This document shows positions 48,156 to 60,572 of a stretch of DNA of 64,000 bases, in pieces. The translations under genes were made by a program, and so were the position numbers. The stretch lies in NCBI GenBank assembly GCA_011033025.1, contig WFMF01000322.1, forward strand, positions 141,489-205,488, read 5' to 3'. The notes under the pieces are model-generated. The model did no database searches, was not told where the DNA came from, and saw nothing but the letters and a program-made list of their open reading frames with translations. Within the stretch, counting starts at the first letter, position 1, and every line of letters begins with the position of its first letter. Origin of the DNA: Beroe forskalii (Eukaryota; Ctenophora; Nuda; Beroida; Beroidae).

Positions 48156-51100
48156 ATGGGATGTGGGGAGTTGAGATGGTGCCTGATACTGGGGACCATC
48201 TTATTGATTTTCCTTGTTCGCTACTACGTACTTATTGATAAGTTGTCCATAGCTTACTCTAGAGTAGACACGACCTTCGAATGATTTGCAACCATCATGA
48301 CTCACATCACCATGGATAGGAAGATAATGTATTGTATTTTTATTGCATCTAGATGCTCATATTCTTGTGGGCATTTTTCATTTCGTATTCACATAATCAC
48401 TTTGAGATGCGTGATATTAACATTTTCCTATCTTTCCAGGGAATGTCCCGCTGGAACCTACAACAACGAAATCTTCAGGGCAGATACTGTTACCAGTGCC
48501 CTATTGGGCATTTCAGTTCCAGGGAGGGCTCCAGAGAGTGAGTTTGTTAAAATACCTACACACAATGCTCTATAACTGATTCTGTTATATTTTTCGAATC
48601 TTTCGACTGTAACACGATGGATAGAAACACGTTTAGTCACAACTCGTTAGCTGACAAGAATGCACCCAACAACTGTCAACTGTTGGTTTATTAATTAAAG
48701 GTGCAGTCATGATGTGTGTACAGTGCACTTTTGACAATAATGCAAAATTCAGTTATAATAGTTTCGACTGTTTTTCTTTTCTTTGAATTGTAATCATTGA
48801 TATATGTGGATAGCAACCGACAGCTTTGAAGAAGTTCCCTATAAACCCGCTTTCTTTTCCAGGTGCAAAAGTTGTGAGGATCTCCAATTAGGGTTCAAAG
48901 CCACCACTCTGCACGTAGGAGCTTCCTCTTGGAGGGAGTGTGTGGGTGAGTCATGCGTAGATCGTAGATTGTAGATTGTAGATTGTTAAGTGTGTATATT
49001 GTAGAATGTAGATTTTAGATTCTAGATTATGTTGACAACCGTGATATTGATTTTTGGGCGAGTTGGTTTATGAAATCAATATGGAAATGCTGGAGAAACG
49101 GTATTCATTATTCACACTGTGTCATTTAAGAATAATTGTTAGATGCTGAAAATTTCACAATGTCCTCATATCGGAATATCCTACTAAGTTGTAATTAACA
49201 TTTCTACAAATTGTAAAATTTCTACAGACTCCAATGAAGTGATTCGAAGCTTCGCGGTGGCAACCATTGGAGTCAACATTGCAATCGGAGGCAAGGACCT
49301 TTGCAAGGACGCAATGAAGGAAGCGATGTGGGGCATCTCTAATCTCAAGATATTCGATGCTCACTTCACGGAGTGCAGGTACGAAGCACAGATTTTTATA
49401 TAGTGTCATTGATCTGTTTTATGCAGATGAATCAAACTCGATCATGTTTTTCTTCGATAATCACTTGTTTTGTACGCCTCCCGCTGTACTGGCAGCTCAT
49501 GAGGGGCTAAATCAGACCGTCACCCGTCAGAAACTACAAGGTCACTATTAGAGTATCAGGTCACAAGCAGATCGACATAATGTCGGCAGCCACTTTGTCA
49601 GATGGTCGGCAGCCACTCTGTCAGATGGTCGGCTGCTGCATATTGCAATGACATACTTAGTACTCTACTCTGGGTTATCATAGGTAATGATATTTGAACT
49701 ACCTACGTTTTCAGCTATGTCGGCGACCTGTCTAGCATGAGACTGGAAATGACACTGCCAGCCCGCTATGCAATGGAAGCGTACTTTGGGTTGAAGTACG
49801 TGGAAGTCCACAGTGCTGAGGCCAACCATTGGATAGAAATTGGCGACTACTACTTCAACAAAATCGCAACAGAGTGAGTCGGTTAACAAAACGCTACTAT
49901 TAGGCAATAGGCATCCTTTGACAGTGTTGACTATATTTTGAGTAAATGTTTTTTTTTTCTTTTTAAAATGCTCTGTGGAAATCTTTTTAAAGCTTCGTTG
50001 TACATCGAACCAAGCTGAGTCAAAAAAATTGTTCGACAACACCCTATCATTAGATAGGACACCCAGAGAGCATTATAGAAATCAAAAAATAATTTGTTAT
50101 TTTGCGCATTCCGTGATGATTTTTAGAGGTTTTCAAGAACACTATCCACTTATCCAGATCCAAATACCACGCATTACTCTGCAGTAGCTAATAAGCGGGG
50201 GGCGAAATAAGTGGGTGGACCTGGATTTCTGATGAAACGAATTAACATATTAATTGTTTTGTCCATGAAGTAATTGAAATTTCACTGATTTATGCTAGTC
50301 AGACCAAGTTTACAAGCAAATTACCGAAAAATAAGGAAAACAAGACCAAAAATTTACATTTCTGGGTAAATTTTGCACAAAATGCGATTGAAATTTCAAA
50401 ATCGCTTAAACGGGGGGGGGGGGGGTCTTAATAAGTGTACCTTAACTGGACTTTTTCCTTGAAAATTGCTATCGTCTCTCTCCCCCCTCGCTTATTAGCT
50501 TTTGCAGAGTATGCATCAATACCAGCTAAGGCACATAAATCAAGTTGAACTGCTTATTTTGACATCATTGGATTAGATTATCAGAACTCCAGCTGTGGGA
50601 GTTGCATTGTCACCGATACGAATGACACCGATTCGATTTGAATTAGTGTGACCACCTAAATCGTCAGGGTTCTACCTGAGATGACTGAGGAGATTGGAAC
50701 TTGGATCGAAGGACTGTCAATCGACCCAGAGAAGCTCACTATGATGGACATGCGACTGGAAAGCTTCTCGGCGGACTTCCAGGGACACTGTGCTTCTGGG
50801 ATGGCTGGAACTTATTGTGGTAAGTATTCCTATGTATCATATGGGGTACTGTACCATCTTGCTGTGTGATCGTGATGTATGGTGTGCTGATACTTTTGTA
50901 AGGAATGACCGTCAACATAATTCGAAATAATTGACATTTAAAAGTAGCCACGTTTAATTCTTGACAACACCTTCTGCAGACGAAGCGGCAGCAACTGTCG
51001 TGGACACCTTTGTCTCCGCCTCCTACAGATCTGACGATCCCGAGGTAGACTGCACCACTAACGCCGGCATGGCCAAGCTCAGGAACATTGTCGAGTCCCC

Positions 51101-54100
51101 AGAAGCAATAGAAAGAAACTGGGGCGAGCTTATGCAGATCGGGTGCACCAAGTCAGTACATGCAGTAGTTTAACTAGTTCGGCCAGTCTGCTTTAATTTC
51201 ATTGCAAGAAATAATATCGCAAGATATAAGATCTGTCATTTGAAATTTGGACACATGTCTTGAAACACCCTGTACCTTAAGTAATATGATTTATATTCTT
51301 AATTCTTTGACTCCAAAAAGAAGATTTTCATAATTTTTACTACCTTTTCAGTGCAGAAAACTGCCACCTCTCGTTAGCACAATGTGAAGATGAAGGTATG
51401 TACCCGCGTTTGTTAACTTGCTAAGTTGCAAAAATAACAGCAAGTTTTGTCTTCCTTATCGAATCAGGACCAAATTGCATTTGCACTGTTATTTTTTTTT
51501 CCAGTGGGCCGGTAACAAGTTAAAGGAGTACAGATAATTTTGATCCAATATTGGCAACTTTACTAATATATGTGCCAATGTGGCATGTGTGTCACATTAA
51601 TTAATGTGTGGTCCGTTCATTAAAAGAGAATTAAATCTAGGAAATGAGAATAGAGCTCAAATAAAGCTCAACATCTACTTCTCGACTTAAAGAAATACTT
51701 TATTATGTTATTAGGAATTTGTTATTTTTTGTTATATTTTAAAGTTATTTTTGTGCCCACAGTTTAAAATGGTTCCTAAAATAATGCAATCTTGGCCTTC
51801 AGCGGGCCGGTTAGATTATGACATTCCAAACCTTCAAAAGGCCCTGCCTCTATCCAACACAACTCCGAAATGATTCATTAATTGGAATCCTGATATTTTA
51901 AACAGAGTCCTTGATGATGTATTTTAAATGCGATTTGGCTATCCTCAGGCGATGGAATGCATGCCGGAATCATTATTATCATCATTATCCGGGGAGGTGC
52001 TTACATCCCTCCAACTTCTGGCGGATTGAACTTCATGTTCTTGGAAGATGGACGAAGATGGGATTTCACGACGATGAATGATTGTAATGGCTTGGCATTC
52101 TCAGATGACTTCAGTTAGTTATAACATCAACTCTACTAGAATATTGCAATTATATTTCATATACTTTACAGATTTACCAAGTACTGTAACTTCGTAAGTT
52201 TTATCCTTATTTTACAATTGCATCAACCTTAAACCCAAACTGTTAGGGTAATATCGCAATAAATTCAAAGCTTCGTAATTACAAAACACTTGATTTCAGT
52301 GTCATGCAGAGACTGCCCTGCCGGACAATACCAGGACATGGGGGTGTGTGAGACGTGTCCCTTCGCCTCGTGGGGGGATGGAAGTGGGTGCAACTCCTGC
52401 CCTTGGAGCTGGGAGACTGCTTTCTGGGGCATGGAGTCCCAGGACATGTGCATCCAGATGCGCTACGATTGGTGGTCGCCCGATCGTAAAAACTACCTAC
52501 GTGAAGTTTACGGGGGGCCTAGCATGAGCCTGGACATAGGAACAGAGATGGACATGTGTGGCATGTCGAAGGAACTCCAGGGAATGAGAGACACTTGTAA
52601 CCAGATGTTTAATGGGAACGTGGTGGAAGTTAACTGGGAAGACCTCATGTCTGAGAGGGACATCGTATCCAGGGTTATTTGCTACACTGCGGTTAACATT
52701 GTGGAGGAACACACCAACCAGTGTGGTGCTGACTTTGACATGACATGGGATGACATCTTCAACCAACTCATAAACCCGGTGGAGGACTCAGAGGGAGAGG
52801 GGGAGGACGTTCTGAACAACTTGATCTGTTTCTTCATCACCCCCCTCGTTAAACTGGAATCCAGGACCGAGGAATGCGAGGATATCGCTGACACGGATAA
52901 GGTTATTGAGATGGGAATCGAGATGGGCGGTTTGATTCTTCCAGTGGAAGTGGCTGGTATTCTCTTCCCCATCTTAAAGGGGGCACGGAACCTTGTCACC
53001 ATGGACTTCTCTGACTTCACAGCAGCAGGCCATGCCATGATGGAGGAGATGGTATCAGGATCCATGGTTGAATTCACCGGGTGGAGGCTGTCTGATGACG
53101 TCATGGAGATGGTTATGGAGATGCCCAGTGCTATGAATATGGTGAGGTTCAACTTCGATCCCGAATTCAACCGAGACGAGATGTTCTGTGCCAACGGGAA
53201 TGTGAAACGGAAGTGTGAACAGCCGTGTCCATCGGAGGACTGGGAGTTACAGAACTACTGCAAGAGGAGAGATGGAATGAGGCCAGAGGGCTGCAACTTC
53301 GACGAATGCAACAACTGTGAGCTCTCGTTTTATAGCACCGACCGGACATCGCAGACCGAGGTACCTTTCGAATGTGACACCTGCGATTTCCCTCAGACTC
53401 TGATGTCAACTGATGGAAGAGAAGTAGGAAAGGTGATATGGATGAATGACGCTAAGACCGAGGCTGAGTACATGTGCTACGATGGCTACGCTGCCAAACA
53501 CTGCAACTACTGGGCCAGGTGCAGTCCTGAGACGGGCAACATGAGCTACGACCCCGTTGAGTGCATCCAACTCACGGACACTCAATGCAACTTCCCTGCC
53601 ATGATTACTAGCGGAACTAGAGACGACAGCTACAACAGTGCTGTCCAGGCCCCCAGCAAGTGTCCCCAAGCCAGGTATACCTGTGACGAGGGCTTCTTCT
53701 CTAGCAACAGGGCGGCTACCTGTGAGTACAACATGGGAAACTTCCACATCGAGGAGCCCACGTGTTGGGAAAAGTGCGAGTTCCCCGCTCAAATAGAGAA
53801 CGGCAGACTGGTAGAAGAGTCGCAGGATGACGAAGGGATCTACGCTGAATATGAGTGTGACGACGGCTTCTACATAAGAGAAAAGGGCTATTGCGCTATT
53901 AAGTGGGGAGACCAGGTACGCGCTGAGTTGCCGACGTGTTATCGCGCAGATTCCTGTGACTTCCCTGACTCGATGAACGGGGCTTACAAGGAAGAAGAGT
54001 GGGGAGATGAGACGAGCAAAGGAGCCAGGTACAACTGTCCGGAGGGGATGGAGAGAATGGGGAGCGAGTACGCCAATTGCGAGGGGGAAATGAGAGATGA

Positions 54101-57100
54101 AACTGTCTTGTCTTTGCTGTGCTATGAAGGACCCGCATGTGATTTTGATGACCTTTCCATTGAAGGAGGGTGGTACGAGTGGGACAATGACCGACCTAGA
54201 GCTAGGTGTCATCAAGGATGGGTTGTGGAAGGTGATCCTTACGTGTCTTGTCACCAAGGTAACCCAACCTTCCCTGTCTGTGTTGAGCAAGTGGACTCTT
54301 GTGATTTGCCCGAGGAGCTTGAAAATGGCTGGGTAGAAGAAAAGGACCACAACAGAGCTCGGTATGAGTGTCACAGCGATGATGGGTGGAAACTTGACGA
54401 TACGACAAAGACCACTGACGGGTGGGTGTGGTGTGAAGGCGAAGACTTCAATCCAGGGATTCCCTCCTGTGTTCCGTATGAGTGTGACTTCTTGCCGACT
54501 ATTGAAAATGGTGATTTAGAACGCACTGAGAGGAACAAGGCATGGTACACATGTAGGGCTGGATTCCGACTAGAAAGGGGCAGCAACGAGGCAAGGTGCA
54601 ATGAAAATGGGGATATCGGTGATTACCCCAGGTGTATTGAGGAGGGTGATGTCTGTGACTTTACCTCAATAGAAACCCCTGACGGGAGGCTTGAAGATGC
54701 TTCGGACTACTCTGCGCGAGTGGAGTGCAATGACGGCTTCAGACTCGAGGATGATCATGATGGGTGGATCTACTGCCTTGAGGGAGGTGTCCTGTCCAAA
54801 GTACCTAAGTGTGTAACTGCCCCTGCGGAGTGCGAATATCCGCCCATAGATGGCGGGTACGTGGTTGAGAAGTACCCGACTGCAGCTCGGTACGAGTGTA
54901 ACGCAGGCTTCCGGATGGAGGGATCTAACTGGGTGATGTGTGACCAGAGCAGGGGTGAGATAAACCGGGACCTGCTGCCTAAGTGTATCCAGGACGGTGA
55001 TCACCACGGGGGTGGGTGTCACTTCCCCGAGTACATTGAGCACGGGTGGATACACATGCAGGAAGACGACTGGGCGATCTACATGTGCTACCCTCCATTC
55101 GTAATGCATTACAACGAGGACCTTCTTAATGGTAACGTGCAAGAGGGCCTGACAAGGGAGGAGGCGTATAGACGGGTAATGAATGTGGCTTGGTGTGACA
55201 GGACTACTGGATATATGTTCATGCCTAAGTGCGTGTATTGGGAACATGTTGGTCATTGCGGCCTGCCAAATCACATTGAAGGTGGTATGGCCACAATGTT
55301 CCACTTTGACGAAACTAAAGATTTAATTGCTCCTTGGAAAGCAGACTACCAGTGTCATGAGGGTTTCACCATGTATGAGACAATGTATGAACCAGGACAT
55401 AAAGGGTGGTGTAGAGAGGATGGCTCCATGGAGATTCCCAAGTGTGAACCGAGCACTGAGGCAACTGATATTGTTTTCAAACTTTACCAGGGCAAAAACA
55501 AGTTCTTCAGACGTGGGGACAAGAACACAAAGACAGCAAAGGGCATTGTGTTTGCCCGGGAATTCCACGCTGGAGAAGACCGGGAAACGATGGAGGGTTG
55601 GCAGGTTGGCTGCTCCGAAGGGTTCGGTCGAAATGCTGCTGGGACCATCTGCAGGTCCTTTGGATTTGATGGTGGAGTGCCCATGAATGTGAAGTCTAAG
55701 ATGCTTGACAGCGAATATCTGGGCATGGCGCCTTCCTTCGGATGGACCAAGTTTAGCTGCAAATACGACGACACCCTTGTTAGAAGGTTGGTAAGGTTCT
55801 TGGTTTCTCTTAAATAAAAATACCAGCATCGTTTTAAACAAGAACTGGGGGGGGGGTGTCACCCCTGGAATTTCACAATTCACGGTTTTGGGATGGGGGT
55901 TAGCCAATATGGACAATGGACATGTACCAACTATCAACAATTTAAAGGTACTTTATATATTCCCCCATTTTAAGTTCCAAAAATTGGACTCAATAACAAA
56001 CTTTGTTGGAAAGAGATAGAGCTTAGCTTTCATATGATTCGCCCCGTCGAGCTGGTAATTTTAGTGTTCCGTTTGTTTCTGGGCCCCATTTTTGCCCCGA
56101 TGCTGTTTCTGGGCAATATTGGGCTAATGGACTCTCACTCAGCAATACCCTGAAATTGTTTGTTATATGTCCTAGTCATATTTACCAACTCAAATAAAAA
56201 ATCGTGATATACAAAATATCAGGGCCGAAGCAAGTCAAAGCACTGGTCATAAGGCCGTTGTTCCTGGTCCGTTTTTGGAGCCGTTTTTGGAGCCGTTTTT
56301 GGTGCCGTTTTTCAAAAACGGTACCAAAAACGGACAAAAACGGTTCCCAGTGTTCCCGCATTTTCAACAAAAACGGCGTTTTTCAAAAACGCTTCCAATT
56401 ATAAAAAACGGCGTTTTCAAAAACGGCGTTTTTCTAAAAACGCTTCCCATCTGCCGTTTTTGGAACCGTTTTCGAAAAACGGCAAAATATCACGTGACTT
56501 GCTAAAATCACGAGGATAGTTTTCAGCAATTTCGCGAAGTTGAAAATGATTCAACTAGATTCATCTTTTTAAAACATAAACAACCCGTTTTACTGACATT
56601 CGTACGATACACAGAAGCAAAGTTATGGTTCAATTATTGTAATAAAGTTAAAAGCTACACTTTGCAACGATATATATTGCGAAGCAAGGTTCTGCAAAAG
56701 GGTACTACACATTTCTGATCTTAATTATAATCATCATAATCCTAATAGACGATAATATCTCATGACATTGAAATTTTATCACGTTGCACCTGAATGAGCG
56801 ACGTAACTAGGTCAACCTACCCATTTGGGCAAAACACATGTCCCAGACTTCAATGAATAGAAATGCCAGACTGATCCCGTGACACGCCATCAATGCTTTT
56901 ATAGTGTAGTATGTCAATCAATACGTCTAATGAGCTAATGTGATCCATACAGTATCTTACTATATATAATGCGTGTTGTTGTTAATATATATATTTATTT
57001 ATTTATTTATTTATTTATGGCTGGCGATTCGTTTTCAAGTAGGCAACGAAATTCTTTTTTCATCGTGTTGCAAAAACTTTATAATGAATCAGAAAAATTA

Positions 57101-60098
57101 TGAAAGATTTTTTCGGCCAACCTGAGGGCGTTGGGGCCACGCCCTTTTTTCGCAAAAATTAAACTTTCGATTTTTTCAAAATTCCTTCGCCATTGAGTTG
57201 CTTATGATGAATAAAAATTTGAGAATTTTGTCCGAATTATTGGGTCACTCTGAGGAGCGTGGGAGGCCACGCCTTTTTTTTCGCAAAAGTAAACTTTCGA
57301 ATTTTTCAAAATTCCTTCGCCATCATCGAGTTGCTTATGATGAATCAAAGTTTTGAGAATTTTGTCCGAATTATTGGGTCACCCTAAGGGGCGTGGGAGG
57401 CCACGCCTTTTTTTCGCAAAAAAAATAGATTTTCGAATTTTTTCAAAATTCCTTCGCTATGGAGTTGCTTATGGCCCTTAGCTCATGCAGCTGCCCTCAT
57501 TCGCCGTCCGTAGGACGGGAACCGACTAGTAAATATAATGAGAATATGAGATCGTTACACATTACATAATGATTAATTTCAAGTTTGCTACTTATCTTCC
57601 TACTTTCCTAACGACAACTAGTCAACTCAGATATGACAAGGGGTGAAGAATAGACCTCAAAGAGTCAAAGTATGGCACTATACTGTTGAGCCGGTTACAT
57701 CTCTGGTGTTGGAAATTGTTTTATACATAGACAAAGGATCAAATTTATCAGAATTATTTTTCTTAGGATTTCATGTAATAGTTTTTGCTGCACAGTGGCT
57801 CCGAAAATGGCCAAATTCAGAAATTTCAATTCGTTCACTTCATCGTGCCACTGTCCTCATAATTTTGATTAATTAATGGCGTAACAATGTTGCTTTTTGT
57901 GACAGAAACATCAAATTTTCATAATAGGTTTCAATTTTCACTTCATGCATAGTGCATAATATGGTTGGGTGGAAATCAGGTTATACGAGCGAATCACTGC
58001 GGGAGACTCCCGGGAGTCCTCCGAGAGCCCTCCGGGAGTACTGCGGGAGTACTCCGAGAGTCCTTCGAGTACTCCGAGAGTCCTCCGGGAGTACTCCGAG
58101 AGTCCTCCGGGAGTACTCCGGGAGTACTCCCAGAGTCCCCCGGGAGTACCACGGGAGTGCCACGGGAGTACCCTGGGAGTACCACGGGAGTACCCCGGGA
58201 GTCTAGTCCCTCGGGCGTACCACAGGTGTGCCGCGGGAGTCTTAAGGGAGTACCCCAGGAGTACCGGGGGACTCCCGGAGGACTCTCGGAGTACTCCCGG
58301 AGGACTCTCGGAGTACTCCCGGAGGACTCCCGGGGTACTCCCGTAGGACTCTCGGAGTACTCCCGCAGTACTCCCGGGGTACTCCCGTAGAACTCCCGGG
58401 GTACTCCCGTAGGACTCTCGAGGGACTCCCGGGTTACTCCCGTGGTACTCCCAGGGTACTCCCGTTGCACTCTCGGAGTACTCCCGGAGGGCTCTCGGAG
58501 TACTCCTGGAATACTCCCGGGAGTCTCCCGCAGTAATTCGCTCGTATGACCGGGGTTTTGTCCAATCAGCCTGATGTATTCCGAAAAAAAGTTTCATAAA
58601 ATTTCAATCTGAGTGATTCATTTCACAATGGTAATATGGCTTGGTACAGTGAACAAAACCCTATTTTTGAAAAATTTTGTCCGTTTAGGATTTTGGAGTG
58701 GAAATCCACCCCTTTGTCCAATATGAAGTATGAACTTTCAAACTTTCAAATGATTTTTGTAGTTTCCATTGTACGAATGACGTGACGATTTATACCAATG
58801 AAGCAATGATGTTTTTGCAGCTTTTATTAATCAAATACTGTTATCTCTTAATTTTGTGATTTGTCGAGCGAATCCGTCAGACGATGATGATTTGAAAGTG
58901 AATTTGCAAATTGAACAAGCTAAAATAAAGTTCATAGGTAGGTACAAATGGAAATTTGAGTACCGGTGTTGTGTAAAAAATATGTGTCAACACATCATAT
59001 TTGAATTTTGAGTATGATGGAAAGCAAATATGAAACCATTCTCAGTTTCTCCAGTTCCCAGTTGAGTTCACCAACTCCTGAACAGATCAACTAGCTCTCT
59101 CTCCTCCTGCGTGTACGCGATTGCATTAATAATACAATTATTTAATCAACGGTTTACACAATTCGGAAACGGTAGGTAGCGTTTTTGAAACGCTTTGGCA
59201 TCATCACATTGGACCGTTTTTCTTGGCCACCAATGATGACCTGCCGTTTTTGGTACCGTTTTTGGTTGCGTTTCAGAAACGGCACCAAAAACGGACCAGG
59301 AACAACGGCCTAAGACGTGTGTATTGAAAATTTAGATAGTAATTTTGTCGCTCTAACTAAATCAGCTAATAGTTAATACTGTCGTCCTAACTTACCGTGT
59401 CTTTGATTTTCGTTACTTTATGATCTTATTCAAAGAAGAGATTTCAAATCTTTAGTGAATGGAATAACAGCTGGGTCAGTTGTTATCATTATATCCTACC
59501 ATATAAGTTTCACTGAAACCCTTCCCCACAGTGACCATTGCTACGCTGAGGGTTATCCCGAGTACTTGGAAAAGCATGGCGGAGCAGCCTACTGCTTCCC
59601 TGACCAAGTCATGGCCGTGCAATGCTACCCGGCCGGCAAATACCACGGCTTCTACATGAGTGCTGACATCTCTAAGAATAAGAAGTTACTCATGTGCAAC
59701 ATTCAGGTAACACATTTGGTATCATGTGGAACGTATTTTGAAATGTTTAGAGAATTCATAATTTTATGGTGGTACTCAAATACTCAATGCTTATCTCATC
59801 ACTATGTCTAACCTAATAAACCATTTAATGATATCAAACACAACTCTGACGATTGTGTCCTCCGCAGGTTTACAAGACCGGATCTCAGATTGACTTGAAG
59901 AAGGCAGGGTGGACGGCGGAATTCTTCCTTGACGGTGAGAAGCAAGAAGGCACAATCAAGTACAAGAAGAAGGCTGGATTTGCCATGGCCATCACTGATG
60001 CTGCCAAAGTGAAGGGAGCTGAGTGTTTCAGCTGTACGCTCCATGACAGCGAGGGTTCCCAGGTGCAGGAGGAGAAGAAGTGTAAGGAGGAGAAGTAA
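48156..60098 (+). CDS. secreted or surface protein with GCC2/GCC3 cysteine motifs, 11 sushi-like modules and SRCR (about 12 exons, ~1,660 aa)
   Basis: Exons: 48,156-48,227 (uncertain); 48,440-48,537; 48,863-48,945; 49,228-49,378; 49,715-49,873; 50,668-50,819; 50,980-51,151; 51,352-51,395; 51,949-52,113 (probable); 52,300-55,786; 59,532-59,706; 59,868-60,098. All are GT-AG with agreeing phases. An N-terminal hydrophobic segment (LILGTILLIFLV) may be a signal or anchor. Cysteine motifs CYQCPIGHFSSREGSRECKSC and CRDCPAGQYQ...CETCPFASWGDGSGCNSC are of the GCC2/GCC3 (ephrin-receptor-like) type. Residues about 90-700 include an unrecognised mostly helical region. Eleven sushi-like (CCP) modules follow at about 726-1,414, then an SRCR domain (GWQVGCSEGFG...ICRSFGFDGG...FGWTKFSC...) crossing the last large intron, and a Lys-rich end. 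Such mosaics act in extracellular recognition or adhesion; the ligand is unknown. No membrane anchor is seen at the C-terminus. Confidence 0.8.
51949..52113 (+). other. probable cassette exon with a seven-isoleucine run
   Basis: A 165-nt open segment lies between a good acceptor (TATCCTCAG) and a donor (TTCA|GTTAGT). It enters and leaves in phase 1, so it can be kept or skipped without changing the frame. It encodes GDGMHAG-I7-RGGAYIPPTSGG..., where the isoleucine run comes from an ATY microsatellite. Skipping joins 51,395 directly to 52,300. Confidence 0.55.
52300..55786 (+). other. single 3.5 kb exon holding the sushi array
   Basis: This exon is open for 1,162 codons. Sushi-like modules start near 53,382 and repeat about every 150-220 nt, each beginning CDFP/CEFP/CNFP, with internal ARYxC-x2-GF and a closing Pro-x-Cys (for example ...ARYECNAGFRMEG...LLPKC). 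In many animals each sushi module has its own exon; here all eleven share one. The part before them has cysteine-poor helical sequence with many Met residues. Confidence 0.85.
56955..57529 (+). mobile_element. non-autonomous Helitron nested in the Harbinger-like element
   Basis: Starts TCTTACTATATATAATGCG after an A (56,954). It ends with the hairpin CCGTCC-GTA-GGACGG, then GAACCGA and CTAG (57,526-57,529) before a T. Inside, 57,150-57,475 holds three tandem units of about 125 bp (AAACTTTCGA...TTCAAAATTCCTTCGCCAT...GGGAGGCCACGCC). It has no coding capacity. Confidence 0.75.
57977..58553. repeat. foldback array of GGGAGTACTCCC units
   Basis: The outer inverted ends are CAGGTTATACGAGCGAAT (57,977) and the complement of ATTCGCTCGTATGACCGG (ending 58,553). 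Between them are tandem 15-bp units mixing two palindromes, GGGAGTACTCCC and CTCCCGGGAG. The left half reads GGGAGTACTCC and the right half its complement, switching near 58,240. All six frames stay open because the period is 15; these frames are not genes. Confidence 0.85.
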
Positions 60099-60572
60099 AC
60101 ACCTCCTTGAGAGCTGAGCCGGCAGAGCTGAGCCGGCAGAGCTGAGCCGGCAGAGCTGAGCCGGCAGAGCTGAGCCGGCAGAGCTGAGCCGGCAGAGCTG
60201 AGCCGGCAGAGCTGAGCCGGCAGAGCTGAGCCGGCAGAACTGAGCCGGCAGAGCTGAGCCGGCAGAGCTGAGCCGGCAGAGCTGAGCCGGCATAGCTGAG
60301 CCGGCATAGCTGAGCCGGCAGAGCTGAGCCGGCAGCGCTGAGCCGGCAAAGCTGAGCCGGCAGAGCTGAGCCGGCAAAGCTGAGCCGGCAGAGCTGAGCC
60401 GGCAGAGCTGAGCCGGCAGAGCTGAGCCGGCAGAGCTGAGCCGGCAGAGCTGAGCCGGCATAGCTGAGCCGGCAGAGCTGAGCCGGCAGAGCTGAGCCGG
60501 CAGAGCTGAGCCGGCAGAGCTGAGCCGGCAGAGCTGAGCCGGCAGAGCTGAGCCGGCAGAGCTGAGCCAGCA
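60099..60572 (+). repeat. 14-bp satellite in the 3' UTR of the sushi/SRCR gene
   Basis: About 33 nearly perfect copies of GAGCTGAGCCGGCA begin within ten bases of the stop codon. A polyadenylation signal AATAAA follows at 60,822-60,827, so the array should be transcribed in the mRNA. It includes GCCGGC palindromes. Confidence 0.9.

Larger units (their letters stand above)
56253..59310. mobile_element. Harbinger/Tourist-like TIR element with nested insertions
   Basis: The ends GGCCGTTGTTCCTGGTCC (56,253) and its complement (ending 59,310) are flanked by TAA on both sides (56,250-56,252 and 59,311-59,313). A TWA triplet with GGCC-type ends is characteristic of PIF/Harbinger MITEs. Subterminal regions carry repeated CCGTTTTTGG and its complement. 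No transposase frame was seen. The element lies in the intron before the exon at 59,532 and carries a Helitron (56,955-57,529) and a foldback (57,977-58,553). Without these two it would be about 1.9 kb. Confidence 0.75.

Noticed and set aside
50140-50530. Intronic element with inverted CTAATAAGCGGGGGG / CGCTTATTAGCTTTTGCAGAG motifs
   Set aside because: The inverted match is short and I found no target duplication or second copy, so I did not call a mobile element.
53406-54374. 322-codon minus-strand open frame
   Set aside because: It is the antisense shadow of the sushi exon, whose cysteine pattern and domain matches support the plus strand.
57938-58597. Several overlapping long open frames (up to 219 codons) on both strands
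   Set aside because: They lie entirely in the 15-bp GGGAGTACTCCC foldback array and are open in nearly all frames.
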